The position numbers were made by a program, and so were the translations under genes. DNA of 27,582 nucleotides from a virus, in IMG/VR virus record IMGVR_UViG_3300021091_000338, positions 1 to 27,582 of that record; one strand, 5' to 3'. Shown one piece after another: positions 19,483 to 27,582 of the stretch. The notes beneath the pieces are model-generated. The model made no database searches. It saw nothing but the letters and a program-made list of their open reading frames with translations, and had not been told where the DNA came from. Positions within the stretch are counted from its first letter, which is position 1. Each line of letters starts with the position of its first letter.

Positions 19483-21636
19483 TTAGGCGGTGACCAAGAC
19501 CTCGGCTTGGGTGGTATCTGCAGCAGCAGCGCCGAACATGATGTCGTATGACGCCATGTGCGAGCGGCTCGCCCGGCTGTACCAGACCGACAACAGGCAG
19601 GAGAGACCGTTGTTCGTGGTGACCGTGCGCTGCTCGAGGAACTCGCCAGCGATCATCCCGACCGGCAGACCGGCGGCGATGGCGATGGCATCCGGGCCGC
19701 AGACGAAGCCGGCGGTGTTGGCCTCGGCAGACGTCCAGCGGTTGTTCTCGGCGATCACGTCGAAGCCGAACCGGCCGTTGTTGAGGGCCTCGAACCGGCC
19801 ATCGGGGAACGTGTTGGACGCGGCAGAGAACTGCAGACGGGCCAGATGGCCACCGTCGAGAATCAGATTCTTCGAGCGGTAGTTCTTGGCTAGGGCCAGA
19901 ATCGCAGGCAGGTCAGAAGTGTCAAAGTTCGCTGCGGTGCCGATAACCGTGGCAGCGCCGTAGTTGCCGGAGACCATCAGCGCGGTCAGCACGTCGCTGA
20001 TGCCGTAGGCGAACAGGTCAGCCGAACCAGCAGCCAAGTCAGCCAGAGCGAAGCCCTGGTTGAGCTCCTGCTGGGTCACGGTGAAGTTCTTGGCGATCTG
20101 ATTCACCGTCACCGAGGTGGCGGCCAGCGTGCTGTCGTTGTTGGTCTCCCAGCTCGACGGGTTGGTCTGCGCGGCGGTGCCGGTGGTGTATTTTTTCACC
20201 TGGACCGTGGCGCGGGGGCGGAGGTTGTCCAGGCCGACGTTGCGGGAGAAGGCGCTGACCAAGGCCAGGCGGGTGGCCGCCACGGTGATCACGGCGTCAG
20301 CGAGGTAGTCGACAACCAAGCCGGAAGCGAACGTGTTGGCGTTCTGCGGGGCGTGGATGACCGATTGGCGGAGCAGCTCGGAGTGGTTCTGGATCAGGAA
20401 GTCACGCCGCTTGGCACCGGCTTGAAACTTCTTGTGCTGCTCGAGCAACGGGTTGCCGAGGTTCTCGACGCGAACCGGAGCGACGGGCTCAGGAGCCGGC
20501 GCCGCGGTCGGGGCCTTAGCGCTGATGGCAGCAGCTATGGCCTTGGCGACGATGGCCTCGATGTCCAGCGCGGTAGGGGCGGCAGGGGCCGGCGCAGGCA
20601 AAGCGGCCGGCACCACGGGATCAGGGGTCTTGGTTTCCATGTTGTGTGGTGTCTGTGATGTCGGCGCGGTTGTTGCGCCATCGCCGCCAGCGGAAGTGCT
20701 GTCGGTCGAAATCTTGTCGTCGATGGATTCATCAGAATCCTCCAGCTCTTCCTGCTCGAGCTGCGCGTAGAGGGCTCGGAACCAGTCACGGCCTGCGGCA
20801 CCGCCCCAAAGGTTGGCGGCAACGTCAGCCGGGGTGTTGGCCTCGGCTTCCAAGAAGCGCTCGTTGCGGGCCCACCAGGCATTGGCCTTGCGGATCTTTC
20901 CTTCAGATGGTGCCTCGCCGGCTTTGAGGGCGTAGGCCTCCCGGAGGGTCACATCCTCGAGGCCGTCGCCGCCATAGCCATCCTCGACCTGCTTGATGCC
21001 CTTGTCCAAGGCCGCGCGGACCGCCGGAGGCGCGGTCTTGGTGACGGCCCGCGGATGCCAGCAGGCCGCCATGGCGAGCTGCTCGGTGGAACGGTCGGCC
21101 AGGCCGAAGGTGATCGCCTCGGCGGCCGTGAACCAAGTCTCGGCCTTCATGGCCTTGCGGATTGAATCGGTCGTCCTGCCGGTGCGTTTGGCGTAGATGC
21201 CGGCCAGCACCTCGGCGTGCTGATCGAGTGCATCGGCCATCTTCCGCATGTCATCGGAGCTGCCCGCCACCATGCCGGACGGGTCGTGGATCATAAACAG
21301 CGCCGCCTCGGCGATCTCCACGTCATCACCGGCAAGGGCGATGATCGAGGCAATGGAGGCAGCGATGCCGATCACCCGGGTGGTCACCGGGGCCTGGCGC
21401 CCGCGGAGCATGTTGTAGATGGCAAGACCGTCCCAGACGTTGCCGCCCGGGCTGTTGATCTCGACAACCAGGGGGCCCTGGCCGACCGACTGCAGAGCAT
21501 CAGAGAATGCCTTGGCCGAGATGCCGGAACCACCGAACCAGTCCTCGCCGATCTGATCGAAGATCTGAAGCATGGCCGGCTCAGAGGCCGAGGCCCGCGG
21601 GCTGTACGAAAGCCAGTTGTTGACTTTAGTCGTCAT
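19483..21636 (-). CDS. ClpP-type prohead protease fused to major capsid protein
   Basis: This 717-residue polyprotein combines two functions usually split. Residues about 20-185 are an S14 ClpP-like protease: VVEINSPGGNV, nucleophile S94 in GIAASIAS, H117 in FMIHDPSG, and E166 at the usual Asp position in ETWFTAAEA. A middle segment (about 225-300) with KANAWWARNERFL and WGGAAGRDWF is typical of phage proteases. An acidic/Ala-Pro linker with a coiled segment (347-375) leads to an HK97-like capsid domain (about 400-717; RPRATVQVKKYTTGT, FTVTQQELNQG). The protease would free the coat domain and digest the scaffold-like linker. ATG 21636 overlaps the portal stop as ATGA; Met333 (20640) could start a separate coat protein. 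Confidence 0.88.
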   Translation of the reverse strand: MTTKVNNWLSYSPRASASEPAMLQIFDQIGEDWFGGSGISAKAFSDALQSVGQGPLVVEINSPGGNVWDGLAIYNMLRGRQAPVTTRVIGIAASIASIIALAGDDVEIAEAALFMIHDPSGMVAGSSDDMRKMADALDQHAEVLAGIYAKRTGRTTDSIRKAMKAETWFTAAEAITFGLADRSTEQLAMAACWHPRAVTKTAPPAVRAALDKGIKQVEDGYGGDGLEDVTLREAYALKAGEAPSEGKIRKANAWWARNERFLEAEANTPADVAANLWGGAAGRDWFRALYAQLEQEELEDSDESIDDKISTDSTSAGGDGATTAPTSQTPHNMETKTPDPVVPAALPAPAPAAPTALDIEAIVAKAIAAAISAKAPTAAPAPEPVAPVRVENLGNPLLEQHKKFQAGAKRRDFLIQNHSELLRQSVIHAPQNANTFASGLVVDYLADAVITVAATRLALVSAFSRNVGLDNLRPRATVQVKKYTTGTAAQTNPSSWETNNDSTLAATSVTVNQIAKNFTVTQQELNQGFALADLAAGSADLFAYGISDVLTALMVSGNYGAATVIGTAANFDTSDLPAILALAKNYRSKNLILDGGHLARLQFSAASNTFPDGRFEALNNGRFGFDVIAENNRWTSAEANTAGFVCGPDAIAIAAGLPVGMIAGEFLEQRTVTTNNGLSCLLSVWYSRASRSHMASYDIMFGAAAADTTQAEVLVTA

Positions 21637-23171
21637 TTCTTCTTCGCCTTCAGTTTGCGCCGGGTCGTCGCCTTGGCAATAACTTGCCCGGCATTTTCAG
21701 CAGGGATCGGATCTGGCAACGGTTCTTCCGAAGGCGTGTCCTCGACCGCCGGCAAGGCGGGCTCCGGTGCAATAGGCAGCTTCTGGGCCGTCGAGATCTC
21801 GGAGATGTCGATGCCGTATTTGACCGCTAGGTCTCGGATATGCTTTGCCTGCTGGGCCTTAGACTCAAGGGCCGACCGCCAGTCGATGCCCCGGGCGCCG
21901 TAGATCTCGTCGTAGGTCGTGATGCCAGCTTCTAGCTCGGCAAGCTGGGCGGCAGAGTTGCGGCCGACGTCGACATTCGGCGACCGCGGAGCTTGGATCG
22001 CCACCTCGTACCAGTCGTCCGGGCTGTCCTGTAGGGTCGGGTCCACCCGGATGGCATATTCCATGACGTATTCCCAAATGCGGCGGGCGGCCGAGGCCAT
22101 TACCTGGTGGCGTGAACGGAACCACACCGACGACATGTCCAAGGCGCCGCGGTAGACCGTGCCCTGCATGCCTTCCGGGAACACCAGGACGTAGGGGATG
22201 CCGACGCCGGCACAAACCTTTTCAGTCAGGCTGCGCCAGTATTCCCTCATGTTGACGTTGGGGCGGTCGGCTTGGAACTGCTCGAACTCGTCTCCGGTCT
22301 TGAGCACCTTGACCGTCGAACCAAAGATGTTCTCGTAATAGGTCTGGGCGGTGCCTTGGCTGCCGGCCACACCGGACCGAAGGCTTGTAGCCTGCACTTC
22401 GCCGGAGCTGGTCTTGATGATCTGCGCCACGCTGGAGGCCAATTTGCAGGATTCCATTTCCAGCTTCTGGAGATCGTCGAGGTCGTGCAGGTCGTTGATG
22501 ACGCAGGCCACAAAAGGAAGTCCGCGGAGCTGGCCAGCCCGCTGAGCCTCGAAGATGTGAATGATCGAATCCGACGAAATCGACCGGACGTCGGAAAGCT
22601 GCCCTTGCTGCTGCTCTTGGCCGCAAAAATAGGACAAGGCTCGACCAGTCCGCGGGTCAAACCGCACGCCGTCAAAAATGTCGGGCTGGCTCTCCTGGCC
22701 ATTCGGGGTGGCTACCTGCTGAGGCTCGATGAGTTGCAGACGAGGGCGACCGGACTCACCGCGGGTCAGGAGGATGAACGATTCGCCATCGTAGAACCAC
22801 CCGCGGGCGGCGAGCGACATCAATGTGCCAAACGATTGTCTCGACCCAATGTCAGGAAATCTCGACCAAATATCCCAGGCCCGCTTGGCTCGGAGGTTCC
22901 AGTCGGGATCAGAGCTGGCCGGCTGGACGGAGAAGTTGCTGCCGACTGTGTAGTTCTCGAACAGGTCGCCCAGCCGGTTCATCACCGCGTTGTTCTGCTC
23001 GAAGAACCGGGACTTTCGGACGATCTGCTGCCTGGTGCTGCTGGTGACATCGAACCTCACCGAGGTGTAGGAGGTATCGAGGAACGAGCGCCGGATGCTG
23101 TTGGACGCGCCCTCGTAACGGTCGACAGGCGCCGACCGGAACTTGGCCAAGATGTCGGTGATCAGGCCCAT
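21633..23171 (-). CDS. Portal protein (lambda GpB type)
   Basis: This 512-residue protein forms the dodecameric ring at the capsid vertex. Markers include QNNAVMNRLGDLFENYTVGS near the N-terminus, the central LLTRGESGRPRLQLIEPQQV wing region, IIHIFEAQRAGQLRGLPFV, and the clip/stem PYVLVFPEGMQGTVYRGALD. The acidic Pro-rich tail ends in a Lys/Arg cluster (TTRRKLKAKKK). Length fits the lambda portal family (about 530). ATG 23171 overlaps the upstream stop by one base (TGATG). It is followed by the ATGA-coupled protease-capsid gene. Confidence 0.93.
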   Translation of the reverse strand: MGLITDILAKFRSAPVDRYEGASNSIRRSFLDTSYTSVRFDVTSSTRQQIVRKSRFFEQNNAVMNRLGDLFENYTVGSNFSVQPASSDPDWNLRAKRAWDIWSRFPDIGSRQSFGTLMSLAARGWFYDGESFILLTRGESGRPRLQLIEPQQVATPNGQESQPDIFDGVRFDPRTGRALSYFCGQEQQQGQLSDVRSISSDSIIHIFEAQRAGQLRGLPFVACVINDLHDLDDLQKLEMESCKLASSVAQIIKTSSGEVQATSLRSGVAGSQGTAQTYYENIFGSTVKVLKTGDEFEQFQADRPNVNMREYWRSLTEKVCAGVGIPYVLVFPEGMQGTVYRGALDMSSVWFRSRHQVMASAARRIWEYVMEYAIRVDPTLQDSPDDWYEVAIQAPRSPNVDVGRNSAAQLAELEAGITTYDEIYGARGIDWRSALESKAQQAKHIRDLAVKYGIDISEISTAQKLPIAPEPALPAVEDTPSEEPLPDPIPAENAGQVIAKATTRRKLKAKKK

Positions 23172-23578
23172 CAGGTCATTGAGGTGCGGATCGTGCCCTC
23201 TCGACGGAAGTTGGAGAAGTCGCCGCCATAGGAGGTGACGGCCACCAGCACCTCATCCATCAATTTGTCAAAGATCTCCGCATCGGTCGGGCTGGAGATG
23301 CCGTCCTGGTCGAGAAGATCGACGGCGAGATCATAGTCGCCGATCAACGACTCCCACATCTCGACCATCTCGGAGGGCGTCGGGGCGCCCTTGCCCGGCT
23401 CGGCGAACTCCACCGAGACATCGGAGGAAGACGTCGACCGGACGACCTGGCCGGACTCGATCACCGAGGCCGCGGCAATCACCTTCGACGTCAGGGCGTC
23501 CAAGAGCGTCGCGCCTCCGAGGGCGCTGTAGACGCTGCGGAGATAGGCCCGCTTGATGGACACGGTAAACGTGAACAC
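23171..23578 (-). CDS. Head-tail joining / gpW-region protein candidate, 135 aa
   Basis: The product begins MFTFTVSIKRAYLRSVYSAL. It has an acidic middle (LAVDLLDQDGISSPTDAEIF) and helical ends. It lies between the large terminase and the portal, where lambda has gpW, but it is longer than gpW (68 aa), so the match is only positional. The start is GTG 23578, 31 bases after the terminase stop; no strong Shine-Dalgarno is visible and a CTG or other upstream start is possible. Confidence 0.6.
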   Translation of the reverse strand: MFTFTVSIKRAYLRSVYSALGGATLLDALTSKVIAAASVIESGQVVRSTSSSDVSVEFAEPGKGAPTPSEMVEMWESLIGDYDLAVDLLDQDGISSPTDAEIFDKLMDEVLVAVTSYGGDFSNFRREGTIRTSMT

Positions 23579-23609
23579 GCCGCGGACGATGCGGGTCAGG
23601 ACCGGAAGA

Positions 23610-25463
23610 TCAAGCGGTTAGCACAGAATCCTGCGGGATGAGATCGTTCCAAAGCATGACCATGGCGAGCTGCATGATTTCGCAGTCGTGAAGGTGATCC
23701 GGCCATTTCTGATTTCGCTTCATCCAGACGTGCTTGATCCGGCCGGCTCGGTTGGCCTGCGGACGTAGAACGTGCGAATCCAGATGGCGCCAATACAGGT
23801 CGGGCTCGGCCAAGTAGGCGCCGTCGACCTGCCATTCGCCCGGGGCGTCGGAGATGCCCCACTCCCGGTCGATGTCGCCTTTTCGCAGGCGAGACAGCAT
23901 TTCCCGGAGGTGCTCGGTGTCGAAGACTAGGAGCGGCTGGACGACATCGGTCCGCATCGACGATGACGTGGAGATCCCGAATGGATGCACCGCGCCGGCC
24001 TTGGTAGTGAACCTGGCACCCACCTCCCGCCCTTTCAGCGGCATCCAGCCGATGATCATCGGCTTGCGGAGGCCTCCCTCCGGCGGATACCGGAGGCCGC
24101 AAGGGAATGTCACCGGATTGGATGTGGTGGTTGAATAGCCGGCACAGGCATCGTAGACCGTCTGGGTGTTGAAGCCGGAGTCGATGCCGACATCCATGTC
24201 ATGGACCTCGAGCTTTACCTGCACCCGGCGAAGGGCGGCAAAGTCGTCGGCATGGCCCGCGGCCACCAGCGTGCTGTTGCCGTCCTTCCACTCGCGGCAG
24301 ACCCACCAGAGGTACGGTGCGACGGCCTGGACATCCGCCGTCAGGTAGCGGCGGCCGCCGTCGACCCGGACGATCTGGGCGGTCTCGGTGCGGTCCTGCT
24401 GCACGTCCTGATGCTCCCATGGCTCCGCCAAGGTGCCGTTGATGAAGGCCTGCAGGCCGGCCATCGAGGCCTTGGCCTCGAGGAAGCTGACCGCAAGATG
24501 ACCCCAGGTGCATTTGCGGTCCGGGCTGTAGAGGCTCGACAGGTGGTAGGACCGGACGCCCGGGAGAGCGCCAGCATTTTCCGGCATCCACCGGCCATGC
24601 CGTAGTGCCGCCACCTTGTGGGCATCGGTGATGCGCCCTTGGCAGAGCTGGCAGACGTAATGGGCCGAGGCCCGGATCTTGGCTAGATCATGCCTGCCAT
24701 CCTCGGTGCGGGCGTCCTCCCAGGTGACCTGCGGCCACAGCAGCTTGATGGGCTCCCGGCAATGTGGGCATGGGATGTAGAACCGACGCTGGTCGCCGCG
24801 GAGGAACCGCTGCCAGATCCGGCCTTCGACGACGGTGGGCGTCGATGTCATAAAGGCCTTCGACGATGAGAACGACTTGAGGCGCTGCTCGGCCAGGTCG
24901 AGGGCATCGGCCTCCTTGGCCGTGGCCTCGGCGAACTTGTCGACCTCGTCGGCGATCAGCACCCGGACGGGACGGGAGGCTAGGTTGGCCGGGCTGTTGG
25001 AGCCGACGAAGGTTAGCGTCGACCGGGTGAAGTTCTGCTCCAGGTTGGTGATTTTATCAGACTCTGCCGGGAAGCATTCGAGCATGGCCGGGCTGTCCTC
25101 CAACATCGGCATCCAGCGGCTCTTTGAGAACGACCGAGCCAGATGCTCCGACGGCATCAGCCACAGGGCCGGGCTGGGCTCGTTGGCGATCAGCCACGCC
25201 AGACCTGCCATCAGGGTAGTCGTCTTCGATGTCTGGGAGCCCCAGCAGAGCGTGACCTCGGAGACGCCCGGGTTCTTCCAGTCCTCCATGGGCTCCCGGG
25301 TGTAGGGGCGGACGCTGGTCGAGAACGGCCCGGGATGCTCGGTCTGCCTGGCCGTCAGCTTGAGGTTGGCCTCGGACCATTCGACCACCGTCTGCTGCGG
25401 GGTCGGGCGGTAGAGGTTGCGCCGATAGTCGAGCAGGCTGCGCTGCAAATCGGTTAGGTTCAC
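23610..25463 (-). CDS. terL: Large terminase subunit (GpA type)
   Basis: This 617-residue ATPase-nuclease drives DNA packaging. Walker A lies in TLCWGSQTSKTTTLMAG (G75-T82) and Walker B in VRVLIADEVDKF (D172, E173). A CPHCREP/CQLCQG zinc pair in the middle and DMDVGIDSGFNTQTVYDACA in the nuclease domain follow the order of phage lambda GpA. The length is close to lambda gpA (641). The start is GTG 25463, overlapping the methyltransferase stop as GTGA. It is followed by the joining gene. GpA-type terminases often cut at cos sites, but the packaging mode here is not seen. Confidence 0.95.
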   Translation of the reverse strand: MNLTDLQRSLLDYRRNLYRPTPQQTVVEWSEANLKLTARQTEHPGPFSTSVRPYTREPMEDWKNPGVSEVTLCWGSQTSKTTTLMAGLAWLIANEPSPALWLMPSEHLARSFSKSRWMPMLEDSPAMLECFPAESDKITNLEQNFTRSTLTFVGSNSPANLASRPVRVLIADEVDKFAEATAKEADALDLAEQRLKSFSSSKAFMTSTPTVVEGRIWQRFLRGDQRRFYIPCPHCREPIKLLWPQVTWEDARTEDGRHDLAKIRASAHYVCQLCQGRITDAHKVAALRHGRWMPENAGALPGVRSYHLSSLYSPDRKCTWGHLAVSFLEAKASMAGLQAFINGTLAEPWEHQDVQQDRTETAQIVRVDGGRRYLTADVQAVAPYLWWVCREWKDGNSTLVAAGHADDFAALRRVQVKLEVHDMDVGIDSGFNTQTVYDACAGYSTTTSNPVTFPCGLRYPPEGGLRKPMIIGWMPLKGREVGARFTTKAGAVHPFGISTSSSMRTDVVQPLLVFDTEHLREMLSRLRKGDIDREWGISDAPGEWQVDGAYLAEPDLYWRHLDSHVLRPQANRAGRIKHVWMKRNQKWPDHLHDCEIMQLAMVMLWNDLIPQDSVLTA

Positions 25464-26680
25464 AGAAGGCGCCCTTCGTGTTGGTTGGACATTCTGGCCA
25501 TGGCGATCTTGTGGTATTCCGGGTCGCGTTCAATGCCGATGAAGCGGAATCCTTCGAGGATTGCCGCTTTGCCCGTCGAACCGCTGCCCATGAATGGGTC
25601 AAGAACCACGCCACCGGGCGGCGTGACAAGGCGGCAGAGATACTGCATCAGGTCGGTCGGCTTGACGGTGGGGTGGTTGTTTCGCCAGACCTCCTCCTCA
25701 ATCCCGAAAAGCGGAAGCGCACCCTTGATGTGATTGCCCCGATTCTCACCCGACGCCTTCGCGCAGTAAAAGAACCGGGCGGCGGAGCCTCCGGCGTCGT
25801 TGTGGCCCTTTACGATATCACCATCCGCTCTGCCGTTGCCCCAGTCCATCGGGTTTGGATTCGTGCCGCCCCTTGCCGCCGCCTTTGCTGGCCCCGTCTC
25901 CGGAAACAGCCCCACCACCTCGTCGCTGCCGTCGTGTATCAGGTTCGCGGGCCAGCGGCCTTGCACGGTGCGGCCTGTGTATTCATGCCCCGCACCCCCG
26001 CCAAATGGCTTTGCGCCATCATTCCATGTGTTAATCGTCACCGCCTCCGTCCCTACCCTGCACCCGTCCACATTGATCGCGCCCGTGCCGTGCGCCAGGA
26101 CGTTCTCGGCAACGGTGCCGTCGAGCGGCTTGCGGGCGACGGTGATCGGCTCCATGGCCGGCTTGAGCGCCGTGCCCCAGCCGGACCATTGCTTGGCGGC
26201 TTCGGTCACGGGGACCGGGCCGTCAACTTCGTGGTAGCCAACCTCTCGACTGCGCTCAATCCACGGGCGGGTATCGGACGATCCGCTCATTGTCCCGCTT
26301 GTTTCTGAGCGCGGTTTGTGCCTCACCTTTTCACGCTCCTCCCCCGCCGCTTTGTCAATCGCCTTGCTCACGTCCAGCGACTTCGGGAATCCGGACCCAT
26401 AGATCCAAGCGATCATGTCGCGGATGTCAAAGCCTGCATCCTCAATGTTGCACGCCATGCGGTGTTGCGTGCGTGTCCCCGCGAACGCCAGCAGATGCCC
26501 GCCCGGCTTGAGTACGCGCAGGCACTCGGCCCAGACCTCGACGCCGGGCACGTCGTAGTCCCACTTTTTTCCCATGAATGAGAGCCCATAGGGCGGGTCG
26601 GTGACGACGGCATCGACGCTGCAATCCGGCAGCGTTCGCATCACCTCGAGGCAGTCGCCCAAGTGGAGCTGGTAGGTCAT
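25460..26680 (-). CDS. Beta-class DNA (adenine/cytosine-N4) methyltransferase
   Basis: This 406-residue protein transfers methyl groups from S-adenosylmethionine to DNA. Catalytic DPPYG is near the N-terminus (about 28-32), and the SAM-binding DPFMGSGSTG is near the C-terminus (about 361-370). This motif order (IV before I) marks the beta class. HPTVKP is also present. The target sequence cannot be read from the gene, and no cognate nuclease is seen, so it is an orphan enzyme that probably protects phage DNA. I chose ATG 26680 (ATGA overlap with the small terminase); ATG 26686 two codons upstream is possible. It lies between terS and terL. Confidence 0.93.
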   Translation of the reverse strand: MTYQLHLGDCLEVMRTLPDCSVDAVVTDPPYGLSFMGKKWDYDVPGVEVWAECLRVLKPGGHLLAFAGTRTQHRMACNIEDAGFDIRDMIAWIYGSGFPKSLDVSKAIDKAAGEEREKVRHKPRSETSGTMSGSSDTRPWIERSREVGYHEVDGPVPVTEAAKQWSGWGTALKPAMEPITVARKPLDGTVAENVLAHGTGAINVDGCRVGTEAVTINTWNDGAKPFGGGAGHEYTGRTVQGRWPANLIHDGSDEVVGLFPETGPAKAAARGGTNPNPMDWGNGRADGDIVKGHNDAGGSAARFFYCAKASGENRGNHIKGALPLFGIEEEVWRNNHPTVKPTDLMQYLCRLVTPPGGVVLDPFMGSGSTGKAAILEGFRFIGIERDPEYHKIAMARMSNQHEGRLL

Positions 26681-27303
26681 TTCCATGGATCGGTCTGGTG
26701 AAGGGTCTTGAGCGCCACCTCCTGCACCCAGCGGTTGAGCTCCCGCTCGGCGTGCTCGGGGTCATGCGGAGCGATCCGCCCGGAAAGCTGCTTCGGCATG
26801 GCCTTGAGCAGGGAAGCCACCGCGCCGTCGTGCTCCTGCATCACCCGCTTCACCCAGTCGCCGGAGACAAGCCGCCGCTCCTTCTCGGCCTGCGCCGTCA
26901 CCTCGTCCCGGGCGCTGGTCAGGTTCTTGGCCGCGGCCGCATGGATCGCAACCAGGCGCCCGGCATCCGCCCGACGGTGACGCAAGGCCTCGACCGCCAG
27001 ATCATAGGCCGCACGCTCAATCTGCCGCTGGCGCTCGTAGGCGCCCTCCGGCGAGTCCGTGGCCGCGGTGGCGGTGTCGATAGGGGTCGAGGCCTCCGCA
27101 GGACGGTAGGGGCCTTCCTGCTCCACGGCGGTGCCTTCCTCCGGGATGGTGTCGGTAGGGCGCCGGATGTTCTTGGCCCGGATGTTCCGAGCACGCCAGG
27201 CATCGGCCGCCTCAATGCTGTCCATCGGCATCCCCTTCTTGACCAACATCGTGACATAGCCGGTCGTCAGGCCGGAATGCTCCGCATAGGAACGCTGAGT
27301 CAT
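26677..27303 (-). CDS. terS: Small terminase subunit (Nu1-like, HTH)
   Basis: This encodes 208 residues. The N-terminal MTQRSYAEHSGLTTGYVTML followed by KKGMPMDSIEAADAWRARN is a winged/HTH DNA-binding segment like Nu1-type terminase small subunits. A charged central region and an Ala-rich helical end (AAYDLAVEAL, IHAAAAKNLTSA) follow and could form the oligomerisation and TerL-binding part. It would recognise the packaging site. The start is ATG 27303, which overlaps the upstream stop as ATGA; a frame extension to 27417 is rejected. It is followed by the methyltransferase (ATGA). Confidence 0.8.
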   Translation of the reverse strand: MTQRSYAEHSGLTTGYVTMLVKKGMPMDSIEAADAWRARNIRAKNIRRPTDTIPEEGTAVEQEGPYRPAEASTPIDTATAATDSPEGAYERQRQIERAAYDLAVEALRHRRADAGRLVAIHAAAAKNLTSARDEVTAQAEKERRLVSGDWVKRVMQEHDGAVASLLKAMPKQLSGRIAPHDPEHAERELNRWVQEVALKTLHQTDPWK

Positions 27304-27563
27304 GGGCGGATAGCGGTGCGGATGTTCTCCGGCAGCGCCGAGTCGGGCACCGTGCCGGCATACTGCAGCGCCCGCAATACGCCATCCCGCCTGCTGTCCC
27401 GCGGATCCGGTACGCAATAGCCGGCAAGCTGCTCTGGCGGTGTGCCGCTTTTCATCAGGCGGATGAACCAGGCGGTCGTGACCAGACCGAATTGGTCGAT
27501 CAGGAATTGAAGGTGGCGGTGTGGCATAGGGAAAGTATTTCCGACTTGATCGCTCGAGATCAT
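27300..27563 (-). CDS. Hypothetical protein before the small terminase, 87 aa
   Basis: The product begins MISSDQVGNTFPMPHRHLQF and ends DSALPENIRTAIRP. The sequence LIDQFGLVTTAWFIRLMKSG is helical; no family is recognised. Starts are possible at 27563 or at Met13 (27527); both lie in the terminal repeat, so the gene continues across the circular junction. It overlaps the terS start as ATGA. Loss of one C in the C8 run upstream would make it continuous with the HTH gene at 63-443. It could be a packaging accessory. Confidence 0.6.
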   Translation of the reverse strand: MISSDQVGNTFPMPHRHLQFLIDQFGLVTTAWFIRLMKSGTPPEQLAGYCVPDPRDSRRDGVLRALQYAGTVPDSALPENIRTAIRP

Positions 27564-27581
27564 AGGGGTCTCGCGTTCACC
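27515..27581. repeat. Terminal direct repeat, right copy
   Basis: This is the identical partner of bases 1-67. The final base of the window (27582, a) does not match position 68 (t), so the overlap ends one base before the contig end. That may reflect sequence variation, an assembly error, or a branch in the assembly graph beside the C8/G8 homopolymer. Confidence 0.9.
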
Positions 27582-27582
27582 A

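Noticed and set aside
22272-23231. Plus-strand frame of about 319 codons opposite the portal gene
   Set aside because: Antisense open frames are common in G+C-rich genes; the portal gene on the other strand is certain.
27304-27417. Upstream extension of the small terminase
   Set aside because: It overlaps the preceding gene; ATG 27303 fits the ATGA pattern and gives a clean HTH N-terminus.
1-27582. tRNA genes, CRISPR arrays, insertion sequences
   Set aside because: I saw no cloverleaf-like segment, no spaced repeat array and no transposase-like protein.

Overview
The window looks like a complete or nearly complete genome of a small tailed double-stranded DNA phage. The first 67 bases recur as bases 27515-27581, so the sequence closes into a circle of about 27.5 kb. 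Every supportable gene lies on the minus strand, so transcription runs from high to low coordinates. The sequence is visibly G+C-rich. Genes are packed tightly, and about sixteen neighbouring pairs overlap by four bases as ATGA or GTGA. The order terminase, portal, protease/capsid, connectors, tail tube, tape measure, distal tail indicates a lambda/HK97-type siphovirus. The 362-residue tape measure implies a short tail. I see no integrase, excisionase or CI-like repressor, so the phage is probably virulent. The host is not determined. Gene style (DUF7936-like protein, S74 fibre, ClpP-capsid fusion, small Pam3-like holin) fits phages of planktonic Gram-negative bacteria, but that is only a guess.

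In transcription order, the packaging and head module (27563 to 19295) holds a small unknown gene, the small terminase, a beta-class DNA methyltransferase, a GpA-type large terminase, a small joining protein, the portal, a ClpP protease-major capsid fusion and a small accessory gene. Next comes an adsorption and lysis block (19237 to 16302): small structural genes, an S74-chaperone tail fibre, a DUF7936-like protein, two small holin-like membrane proteins and an overlapping pair that ends in a candidate lipoprotein. The connector and tail module (16298 to 7372) follows: neck proteins, tail tube, chaperone candidate, tape measure, a tail protein, a tandem duplicated pair and a 916-residue terminal protein.

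A 140-bp spacer with short tandem repeats (7232-7371) separates the tail genes from the late-lysis and replication module (7231 to 63). This module carries a lysozyme-like endolysin, a ParB-like DGQHR protein, a ribbon-helix-helix protein, a RuvC-like resolvase, several tiny genes, an SSB-like protein with a DDDIPF tail, an HTH protein, a DEDDy exonuclease, a zinc-knuckle protein, a DUF1376 initiator-like protein, a DnaB-type helicase and an HTH protein. There is no DNA polymerase or primase, so the phage must borrow these from the host.

The strongest unlisted signal is inside the DUF1376 gene. A TGGCC-headed unit repeats every 23 bp, which is out of step with codons, and this looks like an iteron-type replication origin placed as in lambda gene O. 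Other points of interest are the protease-capsid fusion, the C8 run whose loss of one base would fuse the genes on either side of the contig junction, the contrast between Shine-Dalgarno-rich replication starts and SD-less C/A-rich leaders elsewhere, and the methyltransferase wedged between the terminase subunits.
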